64,000 bases of DNA from Achatina immaculata (taxonomy: Eukaryota; Mollusca; Gastropoda; Stylommatophora; Achatinidae): contig CM019708.1 of the NCBI GenBank assembly GCA_009760885.1, forward strand, positions 16,002,090 through 16,066,089, given 5' to 3'. The notes beneath the pieces were generated by a model, which was given only the letters and a program-made list of their open reading frames with translations, did not search any database and was not told where the DNA came from. The position numbers and the translations under genes were made by a program. How positions within the stretch are numbered: the stretch's first letter is position 1; each line of letters starts with the position of its first letter. This document shows, piece after piece, positions 46,604 to 55,852 of the stretch.

Positions 46604-46751
46604 AGGAGAACCTACAAGTCAACAACTGGACCTATACATCAGCCGAACCAGAGGCTGGATAACGAGCCCAGTGAACAGGAAATCTGGGATGTCTTACATT
46701 AAACGTGTGTACGTGGAGTTCCTAGTCTGGGAAAAATCTTCACTTCCTCAG

Positions 46752-47485
46752 GTACGTAAAAAAAGTAACCAATTTAACCACAGGTTACAACAGAAGAAAA
46801 AACATTCAGAACTAATTAAGTCCATGAGCTAGTCTTGGATGAAGGTAACCTGTAGACAGGGCTTGCTCACCGGCTATAAAGAGGCCAGTAGGACAAACTG
46901 GAAAAAAAAGAAACTTCATATACAGGTAGACAGGTCTGTATGGTTAAGTTTCACAAATAAATAGACAGAGTGAGGAAAGTGAGTAGGAACAAGAGTGACA
47001 GAAAGTAAGATGAGCAGGTGTGTCCAATATTTCGGCAAAAACATTTGTCAAGGATCACATATAAAAACAGCATAGCTTATCAAAACACGGAAAACGGATG
47101 AAAAATTAATAGACTCAAGAGACTACTGAGCCACATTATAAAAATCATGTGCAGATCTTGGGAAACAGAAGTCTAAACATCAAAGCAAGTGTTCAGTCAA
47201 CAAAAACCTTCATTAGATCTGGCTTATATTTTTGGAACTGCAGAAAACGTCTCAGATTAGTCTTAGAAAAATCGGGGGAGAGAGACAGATCTGCAGCTTT
47301 GGTCACATACTGGTGCCCATTTAGTATGGGGTGGGAAACACTGAATAGAATCTAATCTGTCAAAGATTGCTGGAAAATGTGGTAAGTTGTTTCTCCCGCG
47401 AGAAATGAAATAAAGGCCTGAAATGATAGTTGTACGAAAAAGTAGGTTGCACGTGGAACAACGATGATATGAAGAGAACTACCAC
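46752..47485. other. Unique sequence, nothing recognised
   Basis: No conserved coding or repeat signal seen. Confidence 0.4.
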
Positions 47486-47612
47486 AGTTAGATCGAGAGT
47501 GCTGAATCTGTGGTTACCATAGAAGTACCACAGTTAGATTGAGAGTGCTGAATCTGTGGTTACCATAGAAGTACCACAGTTAGATCGAGAGTTCTGAATC
47601 TGTGGTGGCCAC
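47486..47612. repeat. 46-bp tandem repeat, 3 copies
   Basis: The unit contains cagttagatcgagagtgctg, aatctgtggttaccatagaa and gtacca. Confidence 0.88.
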
Positions 47613-48296
47613 AGAACATACACTAAGGAGAAAAAGTCCAAGGCAAATGTTAAAACTAAATTTTGAGAAATGTCTGCATAAGTTAGCACACTGTCTGCGA
47701 CTACAGATAAAATAAGGGATTCCGCGAGAGACTGCACAGGATGAATGTGAGTGTGTGTGAGCGTGTTTGAGCTTGTGTGAGCGTGTTTGAGTGTATGTAT
47801 GCGGTGGTTTATGCAGACAGCTCTCAGTACTTTAGTTAGTGTTAGTTTAAACATCTGTTGTTAGTACATAGCTCAATCCTACACCATATTTTAACATTGT
47901 CATTCGCAAACCTGCAGAAGCCGCGAAAGATAAGAAGAAAGCTCTCACTTCTTTACTTTTCTAACAACCGTACGAACTTCAGACCAAGATTTTGTCCAGA
48001 AATTATATCAAAGATTAGACACAAATAATCATAATATCTAAAACATCTGCATCATTCTCAAGACCTGGAGCAGAAACGAACAAAAACGTAATACTGATTA
48101 CCTTACCAGGTTTAATTTTACCGCGTCCCAGTTTTTGTTTTGTTTTTCTTTGAAGCTCAGACCGACTTCTTATACGAGTTTGTGAAACTCCTTCAGGTAA
48201 CTGTTGCTATCTGAAAAAATATATATTTCTTGAATTTTAAAGTGATTCGAACAATTCTTTTCTTAGTGGGGACAGTACGTCTTTTTTTCGGAGATA

Positions 48297-48360
48297 ATGC
48301 CTCTCTTTAACGGGCATCTGATCTTCGCTGTTGTCCTTGTTGTGGTCGTTCACAGTCAAG
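48297..48360 (+). pseudogene. FREP-like gene copy 2, exon 1, signal peptide
   Basis: ATG at 48297 opens MPLFNGHLIFAVVLVVVVHS then QG, a strongly hydrophobic signal, ending at gtatgt in phase 1 as in copy 1. A possible 5' UTR intron runs from gtaact (48197) to tcttag (48266), which would leave a 30-base leader before the ATG (inference). The gene continues at 50554, 52369, 52721 and 55115. Confidence 0.75.
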
Positions 48361-48755
48361 GTATGTACTTCCTTGTCTTCGTTGACCAATCTAATACATT
48401 TATTTTGTCACGTGACCAAATATCCGAATATGGGGCTTAATGCTCTCATAATATCATAGCAACTGAAACTGCTGGCTAAAATGGCAGACTTTACTGCTTT
48501 TCTTTCTGAACATTCTATGTTTTTACTAATACTTTTTTTAGTGTTTTCATATGCCCTTCTGTGAAGTAATTTGCTTTGTTCGTTTCACTTGAGAGTAGTT
48601 GTTCTTGATTCAGTGCTGTAAAAGGTTTACAAATATACCAAGCACGTGACCACTCTTGCCAGGATATTATGTTAGCAGCATATATATACTCACCTGGTCA
48701 GGGCGGGTGATATCTTTTCGCCTTGATGATGTAATTATGTTAATGTAATACAGTT

Positions 48756-49265
48756 AACAAAGTTATAAGCACAAAAACCAAGTTAAGACTATTCAATTGA
48801 AAAGTAATATCCACCCTCATTTATGCATGCGAAAGCTGGAAAACAACTAAAGAAATAGACAAGAAATTAGACTCTTTTGAAAACAAATGCCTAAAGAAAA
48901 TACTCGGCATCAACTGGAACGAATTTAAGAACAATGCAGAGATAAGACAGATGATTGAACAATAACCAGTCTCATGGGTGATCAGGAAAAGGAGATGGAT
49001 ATATGTTGATAACTTGATGAGAAGAAATGATCAGGGAATCCCAAAACAAGCTATGAAGTGGAACACAACAGGCAAAAGAAAAAGAGGCAGACCACGTGAA
49101 ACTCTGAAGAGGAGATTGTTAAGAGAAGCCAAATTAACAGGCGTAAAATCCTTTGATGAGGTTGAGAGACTCGCCGAAGACAGGAAAAACTGGCGAACTA
49201 CTTTGCGAGCCCTATGTGACGTTTAACGGCACGGGAAGGATATAAGATATAAGATATAAGATAAG
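48756..49265 (+). mobile_element. LINE fragment, family A, 3' end, relatively well preserved
   Basis: It reads STLIYACESWKTTKEIDKK, NEFKNNAEIRQMIEQ, stop, PVSWVIRKRRWIYVDNLMRR, then an open stretch NTTGKRKRGRPRETLKRRLL, REAKLTG, RLAEDRKNWRTTLRALCDV and stop. The 3' tail is atataagat repeated three to four times (49240-49262), the family's simple tail. It lies in intron 1 of FREP-like copy 2, sense. Confidence 0.88.
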
Positions 49266-49394
49266 AATACATTTACTAATAAACATTTATACAAGGACAG
49301 ATCGCTTTCAAATCGTCCAAAGTTTAAACTATTTTTGTTTAGGGAACACCTGTCACTCAGAAAATAAACTGTTTGGTTTATTCTAAGACAGAGT

Positions 49395-49441
49395 ATACGA
49401 GCTAACACCCCGCCCCCCCCCCACCCCCACCCCCCGGGGGA
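49395..49441. repeat. C-rich / G-rich strand-asymmetric tract
   Basis: Runs of C of 10, 5 and 6 separated by single A's, then GGGGG. The minus strand could form a G-quadruplex. Confidence 0.7.
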
Positions 49442-49518
49442 AAAGCTAACCGACATTCACATGGATACACTTGCGATACCAGACATGATTTGTAACACAA
49501 ACCTTCGCGACGGGAAAG

Positions 49519-50225
49519 ATTTCCTCCAACTACAGGCCAGAATCAACAGCCCTCCTTGAAGCCTTAGGAACACTTAAAACAGAAAACCAGCAGCCACCAC
49601 ACAAAATAGCCTTCTTCACAGACTGCAGGGCACTTCTAGATTCTCTAAAAACAACAAACAACCCACAGGCAAACATACAGGAAATCACAACAGAACTGAA
49701 GCACCTTACACTGTCAATAACCGTGGCCCTACAATGGGTACCATCCCACTGTGGAATAGCTGGCAATGAAATAGCTGACAACAGTCAAGATCAAACAAAT
49801 CATCTAGTAAACTACCAAGAAGCGAAAACTATAATCCTTAACCAGTGCAGATGTGAATGGAAAAAGCAACTGAAATGTAAAAAGTAACCAGATTCAATAC
49901 ACCAACTATAAAGACATCAGCAACCCATCCTCTTCCACCTAAGGACAGGTCACTACAGGTTACTGAGCCACCTACATCGACTTAAAATGTCTCACACAGA
50001 CGAGTGTCCATGTGGCAGTGGAGTCCAGACTCCAGAACATATCCTTCAAGAGTGCCCAAACCATGCAGACTTGAGGCGTGAGACATGGCAAGAGGGCACA
50101 AGCTTGGGGCAAATGCTTTGGGGCTCCTATGAGGATCTGGAGAGGACTGCGGGAATTGCCATGTAGACAGGGATCAGGATCTGATGTGACCAACAACCTC
50201 GAACGCAGAAGAAGAAGAAACTGAT
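49519..50225 (+). pseudogene. LINE 3' end with RNase H and a C-terminal zinc-knuckle-like motif
   Basis: The plus strand reads RPESTALLEALGTLKTENQ (RNase H Glu helix), KIAFFTDCRALLDSLKTTN (Asp motif), LQWVPSHCGIAGNEIADN (His and last Asp motif). Then, after a stop and frame change near 49890, SHTDECPCGSGVQTPEHILQ and ECPNH follow, a CPCG…HxxxxC motif found at the end of I-group and related LINE ORF2 proteins. The N-terminal RNase H strand is missing and the 5' end is truncated. It lies in intron 1 of FREP-like copy 2. Confidence 0.83.
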
Positions 50226-50553
50226 TGTAAAACAAATAAAAATATCTCTGATTTTACCAGAGTGTACATGGTTATGAAGAATTTTAAAATTAATTTAAAA
50301 TACGAAGACCGAAATTCTTAAAACAGGTAAGTTGTTCAAACATCATTTAGTGTTTATCTACGTAACAACTGGTTATAGAACATGTTGCAAGTTGTTTGGA
50401 CTGCCATTACGTGGATAGTTGACCGATTACGTTTGAAACTGACAAGAATAACTGAAATGTCAGAATTTCCATTTATTTGTCATTATACCTGCTTTATTCT
50501 TCTTAAATTTGCAGCGACGGTTTCCAGATGCTTGTCATGACTTTTATTTTCAG

Positions 50554-51136
50554 GCCTGGAGTTTTCAATATCCAGGACTCCTCGCGGTCAGTTCTGTTGA
50601 CAGCTAAAATGTTTTGTAAACACGGACCAGAATGACCAATCAGTTTTCTCTGCTGTGGGTATGACTGTCTATGACGTCACAAAGGCTCCTACAGAAGAAA
50701 AAACTGCAGCCGTCACTGCGTCAGTTTCCCACTCTGAACTTCACGTGGAGCCAAGCAAAAGCCATGCTGTCAACGCTTCAGGTAGTATATCTAGGTACCA
50801 CGCTGACCTGACTCTAGACTTGCGCAGAGCCACTGACTGTCAGAGCGTTACTTTTCTTTGTGAGCTTGACTTCATGAATCTAGCAGGTCAGCTTGACAGC
50901 CAACAGAAAACTGTAGCACCAGCAGCTAACACCTGTCAGGTTAACTCAAGTGAACAGGTCGGCTCTTTCTCTGACTTAAATTATCGCACAAACCAAATCG
51001 AGCAGGATCTCACTAAGTTGACTAATGAGTACAATGGCCTAGAGACACAGTTGGACACTTCCTTTACGGACATCCTAGCACTAGCCCTGTAGAAACAGCC
51101 GAGACTAGCCCAACAAATAAACCTGACACAACTCAG
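50554..51136 (+). pseudogene. FREP-like gene copy 2, exon 2, Ig-like domain plus coiled linker
   Basis: It enters after cttttattttcag and leaves at gtgaga. In exon 1 phase it reads GLEFSISRTPRGQFC, TGA (50598-50600), QLKCFVNTDQNDQSVFSAVG, MTVYDVTKAP, ADLTLDLRRATDC, FLCELDFMNLAGQL and a linker DLNYRTNQIEQDLTKLTNEY, NGLETQLDTSF that forms a short heptad coil. A stop follows at 51090-51092. A -1 shifted frame continues HPSTSPVETAETSPTNKPDT, TQ to the donor. The TGA is at the same codon as in copy 1. The late frameshift is at a different site from copy 1. Confidence 0.78.
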
Positions 51137-51185
51137 GTGAGAGATGTACGAAAGGTCTCAATGTATCTAGAAATAACTTTATTAA

Positions 51186-51990
51186 GTCTAATACTTAACA
51201 GATGACACAGTATTACTGTCCACAACACAAAAAGGAATGGAAAAACTAATTATGTCAGTCCGTAAGAATAGTGAAGAGCGAAACCTCTATCTTAATGAGA
51301 AGAAAACTAAATTGATGACAACTGACAAAACAAACAAGGCAGCTGATATATGTATCAATGAGGAAAAACTGGAAGAAGTGGAGAGTTTTGAATATCTTGG
51401 ATCATTGCTAACTAATAATGGCGATACAATGAGAGAAATTAAAAGGAGGACATCTATCGCTTTTCAGAAAGTAAAATAACTAAAGAATCTGTAGAGAGGA
51501 ACAGACAGAACTACAAAAATAAGATTTTTAAGGGCATGCATCTTTCCCATGGCAACATAAGCCTGTGAGACCTGGACACTTAACAAAACAGCTGAGTTGA
51601 ACACATAAATGCCTTTGAATGTAAATGCTACAGAAGAGTTCTTCAAATATCATGGACACAAAAAAGAACAAATATATCTATACTACAAGAGCTTAATATT
51701 GAAGAAGGCTGGCTAGTAAAGAGGATTAAAGAGAGAAAACTTAAATATTTTGGCCACGTTAAACATAATGATACTTTAGAGAAGACCGTATTGGAAGGAT
51801 ACATAATGGGAAAAAGAAAAAGAGGAAGACCGAAACGAAGATGGCTGCAAGACATCGTTGATGATCTGGAAATGGATGCAGCAGCAGCAGGCCATCTTGC
51901 TCACAACCGAGAGGCCTACAGGAGTGCTGTTTGGGAGGCAAAGTTCCGCAAGGGACAAGCAAAGGAATGATGAGGAATGAACGTTCATTC
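51186..51990 (+). mobile_element. LINE fragment, family B, RT palm to 3' end
   Basis: It starts in the RT active-site motif (YLTDDTVLLSTTQKGMEK where YADDT is usual), then LYLNEKKTKLMTT, FEYLGSLLTNNGDTMREIK. After stops and frame changes come ISILQELNIEEGWLVKRIKE, RKLKYFGHVK, MGKRKRGRPKRRWLQDIVDD and AHNREAYRSAVWEAKFRKGQ, ending in a cat/atc repeat tail near 51985-52005. It lies in intron 2 of FREP-like copy 2, starting 50 bases after the donor. It is the best preserved of the three family B copies. Confidence 0.87.
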
Positions 51991-52368
51991 ATCATCATCA
52001 TCATGTGCCATCGCTGCAGGAATGATTGGTTGCATGGGAGCTTCAGCTAGCTTCATTACTTACCCTATATACAAAGTAGAAGAGTACCAAAACTGCATCC
52101 TGTCTTCTCTTGATATCGCCCATCTCCACCCGTAATGGTGAAATACACGCCCCTACCTTGTCTTTAACTTGGTGTTGCTATCATTTAAGGATTCTCACCG
52201 TTATTACCACAGCGTACGTCTCATAGACAGGAGCTGATTGGAGCATCTATACCGGACACGTTCAGAGAAAACAGAAAATGATTATAAAAAGCTAAAACAA
52301 AACCTGTTTTACGCTGCCTTCACTGACAGTTTTTGTTTGTGACTGCCTCAGTCCACTCACAGACTTAG

Positions 52369-52494
52369 GCCTCATTATCATCGTGCACAGCTGGAGAAGC
52401 TCACGGCAACTCTAGGGAAAGGTTCACATTATTTGGCAATGTCCAGGCACTGTGTGACACAGAAACAGATGGTGGTGGATGGGCAATCATACAG
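52369..52494 (+). pseudogene. FREP-like gene copy 2, exon 3, start of the fibrinogen domain
   Basis: 126 bases, phase 0 at both ends, after cacagacttag and before gtaaca. It reads ASLSSCTAGEAHGNSRERFT, LFGNVQALCDTETDGGGWAI, IQ. The SSC cysteine, the CDTETDGGGW signature and the final IQ match the FReD start. This exon is intact, unlike exon 3 of copy 1. Confidence 0.88.
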
Positions 52495-52720
52495 GTAACA
52501 TAGCACTTCATTCATGTCTGTGTGACCCTGTTGGGTCTCACTAGTGCCTGACGCTAGGAACATCTCTCAACTGAAAGGGCTGAGACGTCATTTGTCTCCG
52601 TGCTAGGAAAAAAAACGTTTCAAGGTCAGGAAAACAAACTAGCATAATTAGCGTTCGGCTATCATCATCATCATCATCATCATATTAAGCTGACTTATAT
52701 GTATTATTTTTCACTACCAG

Positions 52721-52843
52721 AGACGTACAAAAAGTGATGTAGACTTCTACAAAAAAACTGGACAGATTACATGAACGGGTTTGGAACTCCAGACACCGAC
52801 TTCTGGATAGGAAATGAAGGTTATTCACAGACTCACTTCACAA
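52721..52843 (+). pseudogene. FREP-like gene copy 2, exon 4, fibrinogen domain middle, shifted
   Basis: 123 bases between tttcactaccag and gtaagt. It begins RRTKSDVDFYK and then meets a seven-A run (52751-52757), two bases longer than copy 1 in this interval. That moves the frame so that TGA appears at 52772-52774. One further base near 52830 restores the frame just before the donor. The middle, read in the shifted frame, is WTDYMNGFGTPDTDFWIGNE, so the domain content survives. The last exon base is A where copy 1 has G. Confidence 0.82.
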
Positions 52844-53104
52844 GTAAGTGGTACATGAACTTTGCTGTCTTGTCTCACTTCTGGAGGACACTTAGATCAA
52901 ATTCTACAAAGTAAATGCTTTTTTAAAAGGCTTTGAAATAATTGTTGACATTATTTGAACAAAAAATCAAAGTTCTGTAAGGGAACAAGAAGCAAGGAAG
53001 AATATAACGAGAACCAGAAAACCACAATCCAAATTTGTGGGGCATGTCTGGAGGAGAGGCGGGCTAGAGCACCTGACGGCAACAGAGAAGACCGAAGGGA
53101 TAAG

Positions 53105-53632
53105 AGGTAGAGGTAGACAGAGAGAAAAGATGATAAGAGTTAGAGGTAGACAGAGAGAAAAGATGATAAGAGGCAGAGGTAGACAGAGAGAAAAGATGAT
53201 AAGAGACAGAGGTAGACAGAGAGAAAAGATGATAAGAGGCAGAGGTAGACAGAGAGAAAAGATGATAAGAGGTAGAAGTAGACAGAGAGAAAAGATGATA
53301 AGAGGTAGAGGTAGAGGTAGACAGAGAGAAAAGATGATAAGAGTTAGAGGTAGACAGAGAGAAAAGATGATAAGAGACAGAGGTAGACAGAGAGAAAAGA
53401 TGATAAGAGACAGAGGTAGACAGAGAGAAAAGATGATAAGAGGTAGAAGTAGACAGAGAGAAAAGATGATAAGAGGTAGAGGTAGACAGAGAGAAAAGAT
53501 GATAAGAGTTAGAGGTAGACAGAGAGAAAAGATGATAAGAGACAGAGGTAGACAGAGAGACAAGATGATAAGAGGTAAAGGTAGACAGAGAGAAAAGATG
53601 ATAAGAGGTAGAGGTAGACAGAGAGAAAAGAT
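53105..53632. repeat. 33-bp tandem array, about 16 copies, in frame with a LINE ORF
   Basis: The unit is gataagaggtagaggtagac plus agagagaaaagat. Codons vary (ggt, gtt, gac, ggc at one position), and one unit carries an extra 6 bases (gtagag). Purine-only strand. Confidence 0.93.
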
Positions 53633-53696
53633 GTCTGATGGCTTCCTGGCACGGGGAGTGCTCTGTGACAAGCCTGTTGAGATGCACAAGGGATCC

Positions 53697-53890
53697 AGAG
53701 AGAGACACACACACAGACAGAGAGAGAGACAGAGAGACAGAGAGAGACACACACAGACAGAGAGAGACAGAGAGAGATACACACAGACAGAGAGAGACAG
53801 AGAGAGACACACACAGACAGAGAGAGACACACACAGAGAGAGACACACACAGACAGAGAGAGAGACACACAGACAGAGAGAGACAGAGAG
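53697..53890. repeat. Compound purine/CA microsatellite
   Basis: Mixed (GACAGAGAGAGACACACA)-type units of irregular length. Confidence 0.9.
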
Positions 53891-53999
53891 ATTTATGGAA
53901 ACTCTTGGAAGAGATATCTACATTATTAATTATTTACTAGAAAAATAATTTCGTTCACTTTGTCATCAGCATTATCAGGAAACGTACCAGTAGGCGTTG

Positions 54000-54420
54000 G
54001 CGGTGCATGTATATATCATACCCATTTCTCTGTGTGTGTATATCATAGTCATTTCTCTGTGTATATGTATCATAGTCATTTCTCTGTGTGTATGTATCAT
54101 AGTCATTTCTCTGTGTGTATGTATCATAGTCATTTCTCTGTGTGTAGATATCATAGTCATTTCTCTGTGTATATATATCATAGTCATTCTCTGTGTGTAT
54201 GTATCATAGTCATTTCTTTGTGTGTATATATCATAGTCATTTCTCTGTGTGCATGTATCATAGTCATTTCTCTGTGTGTATATATCATAGTCATTTCTCT
54301 GTGTGTATGTATCATAGTCATTTCTCTGTGTATATATATCATAGTCATTTCTCTGTGTATATATATTTATCATTGTTATTTCTCTGTGTGTATACATCAT
54401 AGTCATTTCTCTGTGTAAAT
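54000..54420. repeat. 25-27 bp tandem repeat, about 15 copies
   Basis: The unit is atcatagtcatttctctgtg plus tgtatgt, with variants tatata and gtagat. A few units are shortened. Confidence 0.93.
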
Positions 54421-54427
54421 GCATTTC

Positions 54428-54429
<2 letters not shown>

Positions 54430-54463
<34 letters not shown>
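54430..54463. repeat. (AT)n microsatellite
   Basis: About 17 dinucleotide repeats. Confidence 0.95.
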
Positions 54464-54465
<2 letters not shown>

Positions 54466-55114
54466 CTAATTGTAATGTTGCTGTTCACAACTTTTTATCT
54501 AATAGCAACGTTTTACTAATGTTGCAAACAGTAAATTGAGTTACCATTTTCTTTATGTTTACCTGATACATGATAGTAAACAAAACTACCAGCTAGCTCT
54601 GTCTTGTCTGCCACCTGGAAGAGTCTAAGTCTGTTACGAAAAAACACAGAGGAAGAGACCCTCAGATAGCTGCCAATCTTCTGGCATCTGCTAACTCTGC
54701 GAGCTTCCTCACATGTGTCAACGCTGTCCTTCTTCTAGAGATAACTGACAGCCATGAGTGACGTTAGTTTAACATAAAACTATTTCTCTGTACTAGTTGC
54801 CCAGATGAAGTAAGGAATATTCTACCAATGTCTGAACAGCTCTCTATAAAGAAAAGTGCAGTTATTAACAAGCGATCAAAATACTCTGCTGAAATGTATT
54901 CATTTTTTTTCACGTATGAAGTACATTTAAGAATGTAGAAAACCCTATCTCTGAAGCATATTTTCCTTAGCACATACTAGAACCATTCATCTAAAGAAGT
55001 ATAGAAATGAACACAAGAACGAGTTTTACAGTCTTCTGCAGTATAATACAGTTAAAGACTCTTTTACTTTTCTTTTACGAAGTTATGAAACAAATGATTG
55101 TGGCTTATCTTCAG
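54464..55114. other. Intron 4 end of FREP-like copy 2, nothing recognised
   Basis: AT-rich, ending in the acceptor gcttatcttcag. Confidence 0.5.
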
Positions 55115-55568
55115 GGCTACACAGAGCTGAGGATGGATCTGGAGTACCAGGGAAACAAAGCTCTTGCTCGTTATTCATCTTTCAGGGTCGGTGACCAGAG
55201 CTCAAACTACAGACTACAAACTACAAACTGGCGGTCAGTGGTTACAGCGGGACAGCCGGGGACAGTCTTATCACAACGGGATGGCCTTCACAACGAATGA
55301 CAAGGACAACGACGCTGAGGCATACTACAACTGCGGGGAACACTTTGGCGGAGCTTGGTGGTACAAAGACTGCTTCGAGTCCAGCTTGAACGGCGTCTGG
55401 GGCAAGGATTCTGGAGAGGCCATGATCTGGAAGGAATTTAATTCTGGCAAAGCTGTGTCTGTTTCAGAGATCAAGATTCGCCACGTGCAACTTAAAATCA
55501 TCGCTAAATATACTGGCTCACCAAAGCAAATAATTTTGTACAGAACAACTCACATTTGCCGCTGCTGA
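55115..55568 (+). pseudogene. FREP-like gene copy 2, exon 5, C-terminal fibrinogen domain
   Basis: It enters after gcttatcttcag and reads GYTELRMDLEYQGNKALARY, SSFRVGDQSSNYRL. A 14-base local duplication of actaca/caaact sequence (about 55207-55228) and a 4-base loss (about 55264-55269) then leave a net +1 frame. In that frame it continues YHNGMAFTTNDKDNDAEAYY, NCGEHFGGAWWYKDCFESSL, NGVWGKDSGEAMIWKEF, SVSEIKIRHV and a tail to TGA. NDKDND is the calcium site, and NC…DC are the last FReD cysteines. Between the two indels the third frame carries KLAVSGYSGTAGDS. The tail is about 30 residues longer than in copy 1. Confidence 0.85.
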
Positions 55569-55852
55569 TTCATTCTTTGAGTTAGGCCTGGTAGGTTTCC
55601 TGTAGGAATATCTGAGATCATTTCTTAAGACAGTTTTAACATTTTCCTTTCTGCCAGGGGACAACAAACACAGTTGTTGCTACCATTCTTCCTAATTCAG
55701 TTTTAATACTGTGCAGTCTGGAATGAGTGATTTCATATTAAAAGCAGAGAGAAGTTGGTACAAAATGAATCTGCTTTCTTTCTGTGGCTCTGAACGTGTT
55801 TCATCAGTTTCGGTAGTGAAGTCTCTGAAAGTGATTTAATATTTGCGAGGCT

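Larger units (their letters stand above)
52975..53945 (+). mobile_element. LINE ORF end with two internal repeat expansions
   Basis: From about 52985 the sequence reads EQEARKNITRTRKPQSKFVG, HVWRRGGLEHLTATEKTEG, a LINE ORF2 C-terminal region. Then [11 protein letters not shown] repeats about 16 times, followed by [24 protein letters not shown], a microsatellite-coded Arg/Thr/His/Gln run, and [19 protein letters not shown]. The ordinary LINE end should have a single GRGRQREKM between the two LINE parts. The 303-codon frame stays open across both expansions. It lies in intron 4 of FREP-like copy 2. Confidence 0.75.

Noticed and set aside
53064..53870. Minus-strand Ser/Leu-rich ORFs of 268-293 codons
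   Set aside because: They are antisense to the 33-bp array, whose coding parent is the plus-strand LINE frame.
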